The translations under genes and the position numbers were made by a program. A stretch of DNA of 64,000 nucleotides from Saccharophagus sp. K07. GTDB lineage: Bacteria; Pseudomonadota; Gammaproteobacteria; Pseudomonadales; Cellvibrionaceae. The stretch spans positions 119,942 through 183,941 of the forward strand of contig NZ_QRAI01000006.1 in the NCBI RefSeq assembly GCF_014336955.1, given 5' to 3'. Shown piece after piece: positions 25,345 to 35,102 of the stretch. Under the pieces are notes generated by a model. That model was not told where the DNA came from. It did not search any database and saw only the letters and a program-made list of their open reading frames with translations. Within the stretch, counting starts at the first letter, position 1; every line of letters begins with the position of its first letter.

Positions 25345-26256
25345 TTAAAACAGATCCTCGATAGAAAGATAGCGTTCGCCAGTGTCGTAACTGAAAACCA
25401 GCACGCGGCTTCCGGAAGGGATTTCTGCCTGTTTGTTTTTCAAGGCTGCAAGGCTGGCTCCAGAAGAAATTCCCACAAGTATCCCTTCTTTTTGCGCGCA
25501 CTGGCGGGCCATTTCGAAGGCATCCTCATCTTTAACCAGAATGGTTCCGTCCAAAACTTCTTTGCGCAGATTTTTCGGTACAAAACCAGCACCTATTCCC
25601 TGAATTCTGTGAAGACCTTTTTCTCCTCCGCTGATCACCGGAGATTTTTCCGGCTCCACGGCAAAGGTTTTTAAATTAGGAAAAGTTTTTTTCAAAACTT
25701 CGCTGCACGCGGTTATGTGACCGCCGGTGCCGACACCAGTGATCAAATAATCGAGACCATCACTGAAGTCAGCGAGAATCTCCTGCGCGGTTGTCGTTCG
25801 GTGAGCTTCGATATTGGCGGGGTTTTCAAATTGTTGCGGCATCCAGCTGTTGCTGTGTTGCTGCAACAGTTCCTGGGCCTTCGCAATAGCGCCTCCCATG
25901 CCGTTTTCTTTGGGTGTTAAGACGAGTTCTGCACCCAACGCCTTCATATATTTGCGGCGTTCGACTGACATGGATTCTGGCATGGTCAGAATGAGTCTGT
26001 AGCCCTTAACTGCGGCCACCATTGCCAAGCCAATACCCGTGTTGCCGGAGGTGGGTTCAATAATGACGGTTTCACGATTAATGATTCCGGCTTTTTCCGC
26101 CTCTTCGATCATGGTCAAGGCAATGCGATCTTTAATGCTTGCGCCAGGATTGAAGCGTTCCGCTTTCATCCACACTTCCAAATCCGGACGGAACAGATGA
26201 TTGATGCGAATGTGAGGAGTATTGCCGATGGTTTCGAGGATATTGTTGTATTTCAT
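25345..26256 (-). CDS. cysK: Cysteine synthase A (O-acetylserine sulfhydrylase)
   Basis: A 303-residue PLP enzyme. The start at 26256 ([19 protein letters not shown]) has an AAGGAGTCTCGAT Shine-Dalgarno region directly upstream; a longer frame to 26343 is not needed. The PLP-binding Lys is in [10 protein letters not shown], the substrate loop in [13 protein letters not shown], and the phosphate-binding Gly loop in [12 protein letters not shown]. The C-terminus carries [12 protein letters not shown] and [12 protein letters not shown]. It makes cysteine from O-acetylserine and sulfide. CysK- and CysM-type enzymes are similar; the loop sequences and the YL-S end fit CysK better. It is monocistronic. 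Confidence 0.92.
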   Translation of the reverse strand: MKYNNILETIGNTPHIRINHLFRPDLEVWMKAERFNPGASIKDRIALTMIEEAEKAGIINRETVIIEPTSGNTGIGLAMVAAVKGYRLILTMPESMSVERRKYMKALGAELVLTPKENGMGGAIAKAQELLQQHSNSWMPQQFENPANIEAHRTTTAQEILADFSDGLDYLITGVGTGGHITACSEVLKKTFPNLKTFAVEPEKSPVISGGEKGLHRIQGIGAGFVPKNLRKEVLDGTILVKDEDAFEMARQCAQKEGILVGISSGASLAALKNKQAEIPSGSRVLVFSYDTGERYLSIEDLF

Positions 26257-26449
26257 ATCGAGACTCCTTAGGTAAGGTGCGGGCCAATGTATCACTAAAA
26301 GCTGCTGGATGGGCGGTAGGGTGGGAGTTTGCGCCATCCACAATATCTGTGGATAACTTCGTGGAAAGCCTTGGGGGAACCCGCCTGAGCCCGATGAGCG
26401 TTACGTTATTTGGAGAGAGTGATTTTTAACCAATAAAAAGCGGTTGGCT

Positions 26450-26479
26450 GAAATAAAAACGCCCCGTAAGCGGGGCGTT
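26450..26479 (-). terminator. Rho-independent terminator of gltA
   Basis: A 9-bp stem, AACGCCCCG/CGGGGCGTT, around a four-base loop (26458-26479). On the minus strand it is followed by a T-rich tract. It lies 25 bases after the gltA stop codon. Confidence 0.9.
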
Positions 26480-26503
26480 AAAAAATGGAAGAAGTGTGCG
26501 AGT

Positions 26504-27793
26504 TTAGCGCTTGTCGCGCGCAGTAAAGTCGCGAGTTGTGTAGCCGGTATAAAGCTGGCGCGGACGACCGATTTTGAAGCCTTCGGAAATCATTTCGTGC
26601 CAATGCGCAATCCAGCCAACGGTGCGGCCAGTGGCAAAAATCACAGTGAACATTTCCGTTGGAATTCCAATAGCCTTCATGATGATGCCGGAATAGAAGT
26701 CCACGTTGGGGTAGAGCTTCTTCTGCACGAAATAATCGTCTTCCAGGGCAATTTGTTCGAGGCGCTTGGCGATTTTCAGCAGCGGATCGTCTTCCAATCC
26801 GAGCTCTGCCAAAACTTCGTCGCAAGTCTGCTTCATGACTTTGGCGCGTGGGTCGAAGTTTTTGTAAACCCGGTGACCAAAGCCCATCAAGCGGAATGGG
26901 TCGTTTTTGTCCTTCGCTTTTGCGATGAACTTGTCGATGTTTTTCACATCGCCAATTTCTTCCAGCATATCCAATACCGCCTCGTTGGCACCGCCGTGGG
27001 CAGGTCCCCACAAAGTGGCAATACCGGCAGCGATACACGCAAAGGGGTTGGCACCAGAAGAGCCTGCCAAGCGTACTGTCGAGGTGGACGCATTTTGCTC
27101 GTGGTCCGCGTGCAGCAGGAAAATACGGTCCATTGCCTTCGCCAGCACCGGGTTCACCTTAGGATCTTCACATGGTGTGCCGAACATCATGTGGAGGAAG
27201 TTTTCGGAATAGCTCAGGTCATTTTTGGGGTACATGAAGGGCTGACCTATGTGGTGTTTGTAGCACATGGCAGCCAAGGTCGGCATTTTGGCGATCAGGC
27301 GATGGGCAGAGATCAGCCGGTGTTGTGGATTATTGATGTCCAGCGAGTCGTGATAAAACGCAGACAAAGCTCCAACCACACCACACATGATAGCCATTGG
27401 GTGAGAGTTGTGATGGAAGCCTTGGAAGAAGCGGGAGATCGATTCGTGCACCATGGTGTGGTGAGTAATGACATCCACGAATTCGTCGTATTGTTTTTGA
27501 TTGGGCAGCTCTCCGTGGAGCAGCAGGTAACAGGTTTCCAGGTAGTCTGACTTCTCCGCGAGAACTTCGATGGGGTAACCGCGGTGTAGAAGGACACCTT
27601 TATCGCCATCAATGTAGGTTATTTTGGATTCACATGACGCGGTGGAAACGAAACCCGGATCATAGGTAAAAAAACCTTTTCCGGTGAGCGCGCGGACGTC
27701 AATCACGTCCGGGCCGACGCTGCCAGAGTAGACCGGCAGCTCAATACTTTCGTTCAAACCGTCGACCGTAAGGTGTGCTTTCTTATCAGTCAT
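26504..27793 (-). CDS. gltA: Citrate synthase, type II
   Basis: A 429-residue citrate synthase of the long hexameric Gram-negative type. Marker segments are [40 protein letters not shown], the catalytic His in [20 protein letters not shown], the second His and oxaloacetate site in [30 protein letters not shown], and the catalytic Asp in [10 protein letters not shown]. It condenses acetyl-CoA and oxaloacetate to start the TCA cycle. It is transcribed divergently from sdhC across a 780-bp region, the same arrangement as in Pseudomonas, and has its own terminator. Confidence 0.97.
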   Translation of the reverse strand: MTDKKAHLTVDGLNESIELPVYSGSVGPDVIDVRALTGKGFFTYDPGFVSTASCESKITYIDGDKGVLLHRGYPIEVLAEKSDYLETCYLLLHGELPNQKQYDEFVDVITHHTMVHESISRFFQGFHHNSHPMAIMCGVVGALSAFYHDSLDINNPQHRLISAHRLIAKMPTLAAMCYKHHIGQPFMYPKNDLSYSENFLHMMFGTPCEDPKVNPVLAKAMDRIFLLHADHEQNASTSTVRLAGSSGANPFACIAAGIATLWGPAHGGANEAVLDMLEEIGDVKNIDKFIAKAKDKNDPFRLMGFGHRVYKNFDPRAKVMKQTCDEVLAELGLEDDPLLKIAKRLEQIALEDDYFVQKKLYPNVDFYSGIIMKAIGIPTEMFTVIFATGRTVGWIAHWHEMISEGFKIGRPRQLYTGYTTRDFTARDKR

Positions 27794-28573
27794 TACGGAC
27801 TCCTGTAACTAATGTAGTAAAAGACTTTATGCCCCAGGGTTTGCAAGTGCGCCATCAAAACACTCTTTCAAAGAGCATACAAGTGGTTCCGGCAACCTGT
27901 CCTTCTTGCGGATCTGGCGCGCAACCGTTGTCGTGGCTGAAGTAGCCAAACAAAGAAGGAGTCAGCAAAGTGAGTTGCCGGGGAACCGGAAGATTCCTTC
28001 CGGATGTATCGCCGGAGGGGGTGCATGAGAGACTTGGGGGAACCATCGAGTTTGCGGTGGCGCTGCAAACATCGACATCCTGAGCGCCTTGTTCTATGCA
28101 ACGATCATTGCCGGACGCGGCTTAGTATAGAGAAAAGCCTTTGCTTTGGGGTAGGTCTACGGAGGCGAATTCTATTTTAAATGTCTATCTTTAAGTCCTT
28201 GATCTGTTTTTGAGTTGAGGAACCCAGACTACTGCGACTTTAAGGTGCATAATTTTTTCGATTAGGCCGTTTTGATGCGTTTATTCAATTAAGTTCCGGA
28301 AAAACAAGGGGAATTGGGTGTCAATTTGTTTGTGTTTTCCTAGGCACCTAACTATAATTCGGCGCGTTTTTGAGAGGCGTAACCGCGCTTGTTTTCTCAA
28401 CTTTTGCCTTGTTTGCTTTTATTAAGGTCAACTGGGCAAAGATGCACAAACGTGCGGCCTTCCATTTACCCGACTCGCTCTGAGTCGTCTATTGCTCCCT
28501 TAAATACGTAGTACGACGGATTGACCTTTAACCGACGGTATATTGCAACCATAGCAAAAGGTATAAACGCACT
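27794..28573. other. Divergent gltA-sdhC control region
   Basis: 780 bases without a convincing gene; the short frames on the minus strand resemble no family. It must carry the gltA promoter near 27800-27900 and the sdh promoter near 28330-28358. A small hairpin with CCGGAA/TTCCGG arms lies near 27988-28005. The region is long enough to hide a small RNA, but I cannot identify one. Confidence 0.55.
28330..28358 (+). promoter_or_regulatory. Candidate sigma-70 promoter of the sdh operon
   Basis: A perfect TATAAT -10 box at 28353-28358 with a weaker TTGTGT -35 box at 28330-28335, 17 bases apart. Transcription would begin near 28365 and leave a leader of ~210 bases before the sdhC GTG start. Long leaders are known targets of small RNAs in other sdh operons. 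Confidence 0.55.
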
Positions 28574-28951
28574 GTGAACACGAAAAGACCAGTCAATTTA
28601 GATCTGTCCACCATTAAATTTCCCATCACCGCGATCGTTTCCATTACGCACCGTATTTCTGGCGTCGTTCTGTTGGGCGGAATTCTGGTGTTGATGTGGT
28701 TGTTGGATGCAAGTCTGACATCTGAAGAAAGCTTTAATCAGCTGCAAGAATGCCTGGCCAACCCAGTAGTGAAGCTTGTCCTTTGGGCTGTCTTGGCTGC
28801 TTTGGCCTATCACATGGTAATGGGCATTCGCCACTTATTTATGGATCTCGGAATTGGCGAGTCATTGGAAGGCGGACAGCGCGGAGCCAAGTTGGCGTTA
28901 GTGGTTGCAATTGTATTGATTCTGGCAGCAGCGGGGTGGTTAGTATGGTAA
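28574..28951 (+). CDS. sdhC: Succinate dehydrogenase cytochrome b556 subunit
   Basis: A 125-residue protein with three transmembrane helices. It begins RPVNLDLSTIKFPITAIVSITHRISGVVL, the classical SdhC entry in which S-x-x-H-R-x-S-G contacts quinone and haem, and has the haem-ligand His in AALAYHMVMGIRHLFMD. With SdhD it anchors the complex II catalytic subunits and reduces ubiquinone. The GTG start at 28574 is the first reasonable start for this N-terminus. Its stop overlaps the sdhD start by seven bases. Confidence 0.95.
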   Translation: MNTKRPVNLDLSTIKFPITAIVSITHRISGVVLLGGILVLMWLLDASLTSEESFNQLQECLANPVVKLVLWAVLAALAYHMVMGIRHLFMDLGIGESLEGGQRGAKLALVVAIVLILAAAGWLVW

Positions 28952-29313
28952 CGGCGGTAACAAACCTGGGCCGTAGCGGGCTCTTTGACTGGGTTTTTCA
29001 ACGAGTCAGCGCAATTGTTCTGGCTGCTTATACAATTTTCATAGTTGCTTTTATCGCCTCGCATCCGCAATTGGATTACGCAACCTGGCGTAACCTGTTC
29101 GACCAGCAATGGATGCGCATTTTCAGTTTTCTCGCATTAATCAGTGTTGCTGGCCACGGCTGGATTGGTTTGTGGGCCGTTCTTACAGACTATGTGACGG
29201 ATCGCATGATGGGCAAAAAGGCGCTGACTCTGCGCATTCTGGCCCTCAGCGCATATGCGCTGGTGACCTTGTCGTACCTCGTCTGGGGTTTAGAAATTCT
29301 CTGGGGGTTTTAA
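28945..29313 (+). CDS. sdhD: Succinate dehydrogenase hydrophobic membrane anchor subunit
   Basis: A 122-residue three-helix protein starting at the ATG inside the sdhC end (MVTAVTNLGRSGLFDWVFQRVSA). The R-V-S-A segment and the His in SVAGHGWIGLWAVLTDYV are the typical SdhD quinone/haem positions. It partners SdhC in the complex II membrane anchor. Only five bases separate it from sdhA, so the operon is tightly coupled. Confidence 0.93.
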   Translation: MVTAVTNLGRSGLFDWVFQRVSAIVLAAYTIFIVAFIASHPQLDYATWRNLFDQQWMRIFSFLALISVAGHGWIGLWAVLTDYVTDRMMGKKALTLRILALSAYALVTLSYLVWGLEILWGF

Positions 29314-29318
29314 CTTAA

Positions 29319-31091
29319 ATGGCTAATATGCGCACAATCAGTTTCGACGGCATAGTGGTAGGCGGCGGCGGCGCGGGTATGCGAGCAGCGCTGCAAATGG
29401 CTCAATCCGGCTTTAAGACTGCTGTTGTAACCAAAGTTTTCCCGACTCGATCTCACACAGTTTCTGCCCAAGGCGGCATCACCTGCGCCATTGCCAGCGC
29501 GGACCCCAATGACGACTGGCGTTGGCACATGTATGACACCGTAAAAGGGTCAGACTACATCGGCGACCAGGATGCAATTGAATACATGTGCTCCGTCGGC
29601 CCAGAGGCCGTATTTGAACTGGAGCATATGGGCCTGCCTTTCTCGCGTACCGAAAACGGCCGGATTTATCAGCGCCCGTTTGGTGGTCAGTCCAAAGACT
29701 TCGGGCGCGGTGGCCAAGCAGCGCGTACCTGCGCTGCGGCTGACCGTACCGGTCACGCGTTGTTGCACACCCTCTATCAGCAAAACGTCAAAAACAATAC
29801 GGTTTTCCTCAACGAATGGTTTGCTGTTGATCTGGTGAAAAACCAGGACGGCGCAGTCGTTGGTGTTATCGCCATCAATATGGAAGATGGTGAAGTTGTT
29901 TATATCCGTTCCCGGGCGACTGTGTTTGCAACTGGTGGCGCCGGTCGTATTTACGCGTCAACCACCAATGCTCACATCAACACAGGTGACGGCGTTGGTA
30001 TGGCATTGCGCGCAGGCTTCCCTGTGCAAGATATCGAAATGTGGCAGTTCCACCCGACCGGTATTGCCGGCGCTGGTGTTCTGGTCACAGAAGGTTGCCG
30101 CGGTGAGGGCGGTTATCTGATCAATAAAAATGGCGAGCGTTTTATGGAGCGTTATGCTCCGAATGCCAAAGACTTGGCGGGACGCGACGTTGTTGCTCGC
30201 TCCATGATCATGGAAATTCTCGAAGGTCGCGGTTGTGGTCCTAATGGTGACCACGTTTACCTGAAGCTGGATCACCTGGGTGAGAAAACCCTGAATGAGA
30301 AATTGCCAGGCATTCTGGAGCTTTCTCGTACCTTCGCTCACGCGGATCCAGTCAAAGAACCCATCCCGGTTGTGCCGACCTGCCACTACATGATGGGTGG
30401 AATTGTTACCAATATTGATGGTCAAGCTTTGACCCAAGACGCCAGCGGCAACGACAAAGTGATCGATGGCTTCTATGCTTGTGGCGAAGTCGCTTGCGTA
30501 TCTGTTCACGGCGCTAACCGCCTCGGCGGCAACTCGCTGCTCGACTTGGTGGTATTCGGCCGAGCTTCCGGTATGTATATCGAAAAAGCGTTGCGCGAAG
30601 GGGTGGAATATCGCCCAGCCAGTGACAGCGATATCGACGCTGCCATGGCGCGTCTCAATCGCCTGAATGAATCCAAATCAGGTGAATCTGCCTCTGTGGT
30701 ACGCAAAGATCTGCAGACCATCATGCAGAATTACTTTGGTGTTTTCCGCAAAGGCGAATATATGCAGGAAGGCATCAAACAGCTGGCCGCGTTGCGCAGT
30801 CGAGTTGAGAATTTGTGGCTGCAGGACAAGAGTCAAACCTTCAATACCGCACGTATCGAAGCGCTTGAGGTGCAGAACTTGTTCGAAGTTGCCGAAGCGA
30901 CTGCGATCGCAGCTGAAGCTCGCAAAGAATCCCGCGGTGCTCATGCGCGTGAAGATTATCAAGAGCGCGATGACCAGAACTGGTTGTGCCACTCACTGTA
31001 TTTCCCTGCGGAAAAACGTGTTGGCAAGCGCGCAGTGAACTTTGCGCCCAAGACTATGAAGGCTTTCGAACCCAAAGTCCGTACCTATTAA
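29319..31091 (+). CDS. sdhA: Succinate dehydrogenase flavoprotein subunit
   Basis: A 590-residue FAD-binding subunit. The dinucleotide-binding [17 protein letters not shown] lies near the N-terminus, the covalent-FAD histidine is in [12 protein letters not shown] (residues ~46-57), and further blocks are [31 protein letters not shown] (with the active-site Arg region) and [29 protein letters not shown] carries a substrate His, and [20 protein letters not shown] is the C-terminal FAD contact. It oxidises succinate to fumarate and passes electrons to SdhB. Length and motifs are normal. Confidence 0.97.
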   Translation: MANMRTISFDGIVVGGGGAGMRAALQMAQSGFKTAVVTKVFPTRSHTVSAQGGITCAIASADPNDDWRWHMYDTVKGSDYIGDQDAIEYMCSVGPEAVFELEHMGLPFSRTENGRIYQRPFGGQSKDFGRGGQAARTCAAADRTGHALLHTLYQQNVKNNTVFLNEWFAVDLVKNQDGAVVGVIAINMEDGEVVYIRSRATVFATGGAGRIYASTTNAHINTGDGVGMALRAGFPVQDIEMWQFHPTGIAGAGVLVTEGCRGEGGYLINKNGERFMERYAPNAKDLAGRDVVARSMIMEILEGRGCGPNGDHVYLKLDHLGEKTLNEKLPGILELSRTFAHADPVKEPIPVVPTCHYMMGGIVTNIDGQALTQDASGNDKVIDGFYACGEVACVSVHGANRLGGNSLLDLVVFGRASGMYIEKALREGVEYRPASDSDIDAAMARLNRLNESKSGESASVVRKDLQTIMQNYFGVFRKGEYMQEGIKQLAALRSRVENLWLQDKSQTFNTARIEALEVQNLFEVAEATAIAAEARKESRGAHAREDYQERDDQNWLCHSLYFPAEKRVGKRAVNFAPKTMKAFEPKVRTY

Positions 31092-31116
31092 TCGAGTGAG
31101 GTAAAAGGGTCAAAGT

Positions 31117-31821
31117 ATGTTGAAAGTTGAAGTGTATCGTTACAACCCGGAAACCGATAAAGCACCTTATATGAAGACATATGAGGTGAACACTCAAGGT
31201 AAGGACTTGATGGTTTTGGACGTGCTTGAGCTGTTGAAGGCGCAAGACCCGACCTTGGCCTTTCGCCGCTCTTGCCGCGAAGGTGTTTGCGGTTCCGACG
31301 GTTTGAATATCTCGGGCAAAAATGGTTTGGCGTGTATCACTCCTTTGTCCACTGTGGTGAAAAAGGGTCGTTTGGTACTGCGTCCTCTGCCAGGTCTGCC
31401 GGTGATCCGCGATTTGGTCGTCGACATGTCGCAGTTCTACGAGCAATACCGCAAAATCGAGCCCTATTTGCAGAACCATACTCCAGCACCTGCGATTGAG
31501 CGTCTGCAATCGCCTGAAGATCGCGAGAAGTTGGATGGCCTCTATGAATGTATTTTGTGTGCGTGCTGTTCAACCAGCTGCCCATCATTCTGGTGGAACC
31601 CCGACAAATTCATCGGTCCTGCTGGTTTATTGCAGGCGTACCGTTTCCTGGCAGACAGCCGCGACACCGCGACTGAGCATCGCCTGAGCAAGCTGGATGA
31701 TCCCTTCAGCGTATTCCGTTGCCATGGAATTCAAAACTGTGTTGCGGTTTGTCCGAAAGGCCTCAACCCAACACGCGCAATCGGCCACATTCGCAATATG
31801 TTGTTGCAACGCGGTGTATGA
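31117..31821 (+). CDS. sdhB: Succinate dehydrogenase iron-sulfur subunit
   Basis: A 234-residue iron-sulfur protein. The [2Fe-2S] ferredoxin domain carries RRSCREGVCGSDGLNISGKNGLAC, and the C-terminal domain carries CILCACCSTSCPSFWWNP for the [4Fe-4S] cluster and CHGIQNCVAVCPKGLNP for the [3Fe-4S] cluster. It transfers electrons from SdhA-bound FAD to ubiquinone in the membrane anchor. An intrinsic terminator lies 70 bases downstream, separating the sdh and suc units. Confidence 0.97.
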   Translation: MLKVEVYRYNPETDKAPYMKTYEVNTQGKDLMVLDVLELLKAQDPTLAFRRSCREGVCGSDGLNISGKNGLACITPLSTVVKKGRLVLRPLPGLPVIRDLVVDMSQFYEQYRKIEPYLQNHTPAPAIERLQSPEDREKLDGLYECILCACCSTSCPSFWWNPDKFIGPAGLLQAYRFLADSRDTATEHRLSKLDDPFSVFRCHGIQNCVAVCPKGLNPTRAIGHIRNMLLQRGV

Positions 31822-31890
31822 TCTCGCCGCGTGAGTGAAGTCAGTCCAGATCGAAACGGCTATTTGATCTGAAGTTGGATAATTCGAGTG

Positions 31891-31910
31891 CCCCGCCTGT
31901 GCGGGGTTTT
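31891..31910 (+). terminator. Rho-independent terminator after sdhB
   Basis: A CCCCGC-CTGT-GCGGGG hairpin is followed directly by TTTT. It marks the end of the sdhCDAB transcript or an attenuation point before sucA, whose start is 142 bases further on. Confidence 0.85.
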
Positions 31911-32052
31911 GCACATCAGCGCAGCCTTGGACGGGTGGCTGATATAAGCCGGAACAGGCCAATGATCCGTTCAAAACGCTGTCATCAGCCTGCTGAAATT
32001 TAGCCGACATCGTCGCGTTTAGCGCTCTGTAGTCCGAACCAGGTGGAAAACA

Positions 32053-34890
32053 ATGCAGCAAAGTTTAATGGAACTTCTCTGGAGCACCTCCCATCTCTCC
32101 GGCGGTAATGCCGCTTACGTTGAGGAGCTTTACGAGTCCTTTTTGCGCGATCCCAGCTCCGTATCGAGCGAATGGCGCGCTTATTTCGAGCAACTTCCTC
32201 GTGTCGATGGTGTAGTCACTAACGATATTCCGCACTCCGAAATCATCGAATACTTCGAAGAGCTGGGCAAAAGCCGGTCGCGCCCGATGTTGGCGCCTGG
32301 GGCAGGTTCGGCGGATGTTAAATACGAGCGCAAGCAAGTCGAGGTGGTGCAACTCGTCAATGCCTATCGTTTGAGCGGTCATAAGAAAGCCAAATTGGAT
32401 CCTCTTGGACTGGCAAAGCCTTCCAATCTGGCAGAACTGGATCTGCAATTTCACGGTTTGACAGCGGCAGATTTGGATTTGGTATTCCAAACTGGCGATT
32501 TGTCCTTCGGCAAAGCAGAAGCGCCTTTGCGCGACATTATTGCGGATTTGGAAAAGACCTATTGCGGCACCATCGGCGCTGAGGTCATGCACATCACCAA
32601 TTTCACCGAGCGCAAATGGCTGCTGAACCGCCTGGAAAGCCAGCGTTCGACGCCGATGCTCGACCCGGCGGAAAAAGTTTCGATTCTGCAAAGCTTGACT
32701 GCTGCAGAAGGTTTGGAACGTCACCTCGACAGTAAATACCCCGGTACCAAACGCTTCGGGCTGGAAGGTGGTGAAAGTCTTATCCCCATGTTGGACGAGA
32801 TCATCAAGCGCGCTGGCACTTACGGCGCTAAAGAGATGGTTATCGGCATGGCACACCGCGGCCGTCTAAATACGCTCGTCAATATTTTGGGTAAAAACCC
32901 GGCCGAGCTGTTCAACGAGTTCGAAGGTAAGAAACTCGTCGACACCTCCGGTGACGTGAAGTACCACCAAGGTTTCTCTTCCAACGTCATGACGCCCGGT
33001 GGCGAGATGCACTTGGCCATGGCATTCAACCCTTCACACCTGGAAATCGTTTCTCCTGTGGTGGAAGGCTCGGTACGAGCTCGCCAGGATCGTCGTCAAG
33101 ACGTCGTGGGAACGAAAGTTGTGCCCGTTGTTATTCACGGCGACGCTGCCTTCGCAGGCCAGGGCGTCGTTATGGAAACGTTCCAGATGTCGCAGACTCG
33201 CGCCTACAAGACTGGCGGAACGGTTCATATCGTCATCAACAACCAAGTTGGCTTCACCACTAGCCGCAAAGAAGACGCCCGCTCCACGGATTACTGCACC
33301 GACGTAGCCAAAATGATCGAAGCGCCGATCCTGCACGTGAATGGCGACGATCCGGAAGCGGTAGTTTTTGCTGCGCGTTTGGCGATGGATTACCGCAACG
33401 AATTCAAGAAAGACGTGGTGATCGATCTGGTGTGCTACCGCCGCCGTGGTCACAACGAGACCGACGAGCCGTCAGCAACCCAACCGGTGATGTACAACAT
33501 CATCCGCAAACACAAGACGACACGTACTCTGTATGCAGAGCGTTTGGTCACTGAAAACGTGGTGACTGAGCAACAAGTAGAAGAAATGTCCACTGAATAT
33601 CGCGCGGCGTTGGACCGAGGCGAACACGTTGCCCGCGGACTGGTCAGTGAGCCGGACAGAACCTTGTTTGTCGATTGGACGCCCTATCTTGGCCACGATT
33701 GGCAGACACCTGCTGATACAGGTTATGACCTCAAAGCTCTGCAAGACGTAGCAGAGAAAGCCTGTCAGATCCCCGACGGAATCGTCGTGCAGAAGCAGGT
33801 GAGCAAAATTTATGAAGACCGCCTGAAAATGGCGCGCGGCGCTCTGCCAATCAACTGGGGTATGGCAGAAACCATGGCCTACGCGACATTGCTGGAGCAG
33901 GGCTATCGCGTACGTATTACCGGGCAGGACGTTGGTCGGGGTACCTTCTCCCACCGTCATGCAGTCATTCACAGTCAGAAAACGGGCGAGACCTATATCC
34001 CGCTGCAAAACCTTTACGAAGGGCAGCCACCATTCGCTATTTATGACTCATTCCTTTCTGAAGAAGCGGTATTGGCGTTTGAATATGGCTACGCCACTAC
34101 AACGCCTAACGCCTTGGTTATTTGGGAGGCGCAATTCGGTGACTTCGCCAACGGTGCGCAGGTTGTGATCGACCAATTTATTACCAGTGGGGAGCACAAG
34201 TGGGGGCGTTTGTGCGGTTTGACTCTGCTGTTGCCTCACGGCTATGAAGGGCAGGGGCCTGAGCACTCATCTGCTCGTCTCGAGCGCTTTATGCAACTCT
34301 GCGCGGAGCACAATATCCAAGTGTGCATCCCCACTACGCCAGCACAGGTATTCCATATGCTGCGCCGTCAAGCGATTCGGCCGATGCGACGTCCGCTGGT
34401 GGTCATGAGCCCCAAATGGATCTTGCGCCACAAGCTTGCTACTTCCACTTTGGAAGAGCTGGCGCACGGCAGCTTCCAGACGGTTATCGGAGATAACACT
34501 GTAGATCCGTCGAAGGTTAAACGCGTTATCTTGTGCAGCGGTAAAGTCTATTACCACCTGTTTGAAGCGCGCGAAGAGCGACAGCAGCAAGACGTGGCCT
34601 TGATTCGCATTGAACAGCTGTATCCGTTCCCTGAAGAAGATCTGCGTCTGGCGCTTAAGCCATTCGAACATGTAACCGACATTGTGTGGTGTCAGGAAGA
34701 GCCGAAGAACCAAGGTGCGTGGTATTCGAGCCAGCACCGTATGAAGCGAGTGTTGGATAGGGTAAACTCTGACGCCTTTTTACGGTATGCGGGTCGCGCC
34801 GCTTCGTCCGCTCCCGCTGCCGGATATATGTCGACACACGTCGAGGAGCAAAACAAATTTATCAACGCCGCTCTGGATGTGACGGTATAA
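32053..34890 (+). CDS. sucA: 2-oxoglutarate dehydrogenase E1 component
   Basis: A 945-residue thiamine-diphosphate enzyme. The N-terminus (MELLWSTSHLSGGNAAYVEELYESFLRDP) is the E2-binding segment. Core features are GMAHRGRLNTLVNILGK, FNPSHLEIVSPVVEGSVRARQDR, HGDAAFAGQGVVMET, the thiamine diphosphate motif around INNQVGFTTS, and GHNETDEPSATQP. The C-terminal transketolase-like half has GQDVGRGTFSHRHAV and LPHGYEGQGPEHSSARLERF. It decarboxylates 2-oxoglutarate and hands the succinyl group to SucB. The length is standard. It heads the suc genes, with a promoter presumably in the 230-base gap after sdhB. Confidence 0.97.
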   Translation: MQQSLMELLWSTSHLSGGNAAYVEELYESFLRDPSSVSSEWRAYFEQLPRVDGVVTNDIPHSEIIEYFEELGKSRSRPMLAPGAGSADVKYERKQVEVVQLVNAYRLSGHKKAKLDPLGLAKPSNLAELDLQFHGLTAADLDLVFQTGDLSFGKAEAPLRDIIADLEKTYCGTIGAEVMHITNFTERKWLLNRLESQRSTPMLDPAEKVSILQSLTAAEGLERHLDSKYPGTKRFGLEGGESLIPMLDEIIKRAGTYGAKEMVIGMAHRGRLNTLVNILGKNPAELFNEFEGKKLVDTSGDVKYHQGFSSNVMTPGGEMHLAMAFNPSHLEIVSPVVEGSVRARQDRRQDVVGTKVVPVVIHGDAAFAGQGVVMETFQMSQTRAYKTGGTVHIVINNQVGFTTSRKEDARSTDYCTDVAKMIEAPILHVNGDDPEAVVFAARLAMDYRNEFKKDVVIDLVCYRRRGHNETDEPSATQPVMYNIIRKHKTTRTLYAERLVTENVVTEQQVEEMSTEYRAALDRGEHVARGLVSEPDRTLFVDWTPYLGHDWQTPADTGYDLKALQDVAEKACQIPDGIVVQKQVSKIYEDRLKMARGALPINWGMAETMAYATLLEQGYRVRITGQDVGRGTFSHRHAVIHSQKTGETYIPLQNLYEGQPPFAIYDSFLSEEAVLAFEYGYATTTPNALVIWEAQFGDFANGAQVVIDQFITSGEHKWGRLCGLTLLLPHGYEGQGPEHSSARLERFMQLCAEHNIQVCIPTTPAQVFHMLRRQAIRPMRRPLVVMSPKWILRHKLATSTLEELAHGSFQTVIGDNTVDPSKVKRVILCSGKVYYHLFEAREERQQQDVALIRIEQLYPFPEEDLRLALKPFEHVTDIVWCQEEPKNQGAWYSSQHRMKRVLDRVNSDAFLRYAGRAASSAPAAGYMSTHVEEQNKFINAALDVTV

Positions 34891-34911
34891 CACAGGCTGA
34901 TTCAGCCTGTG
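34891..34911 (+). terminator. Hairpin after sucA
   Basis: A perfect inverted repeat, CACAGGCTGA/TTCAGCCTGTG, begins right after the sucA stop codon. Only a weak T content follows (GCAATTTC), so it is probably an mRNA-stability or partial-termination element in the sucA-sucB gap. Confidence 0.45.
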
Positions 34912-35102
34912 TGCAATTTCACCGGATACGATTGCGGCGCGGCGGTTGCCCCGGCAGATGATTTGTCCAACTTGGAAAGCAATCTGACCCTCCGTCTTGT
35001 GTCGCTGAGCTTAGGGACATGCGCTGTTACATGAAGAAATCGCTTTGCCAAGGGTGCGCTACGCCCGCCAAATATGAGCCTTAACAGAAGGACGAAACCG
35101 GA

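Noticed and set aside
26444..27550. 368-codon open frame on the plus strand across gltA
   Set aside because: It is entirely antisense to a clearly conserved citrate synthase gene and its product resembles nothing; a shadow frame.
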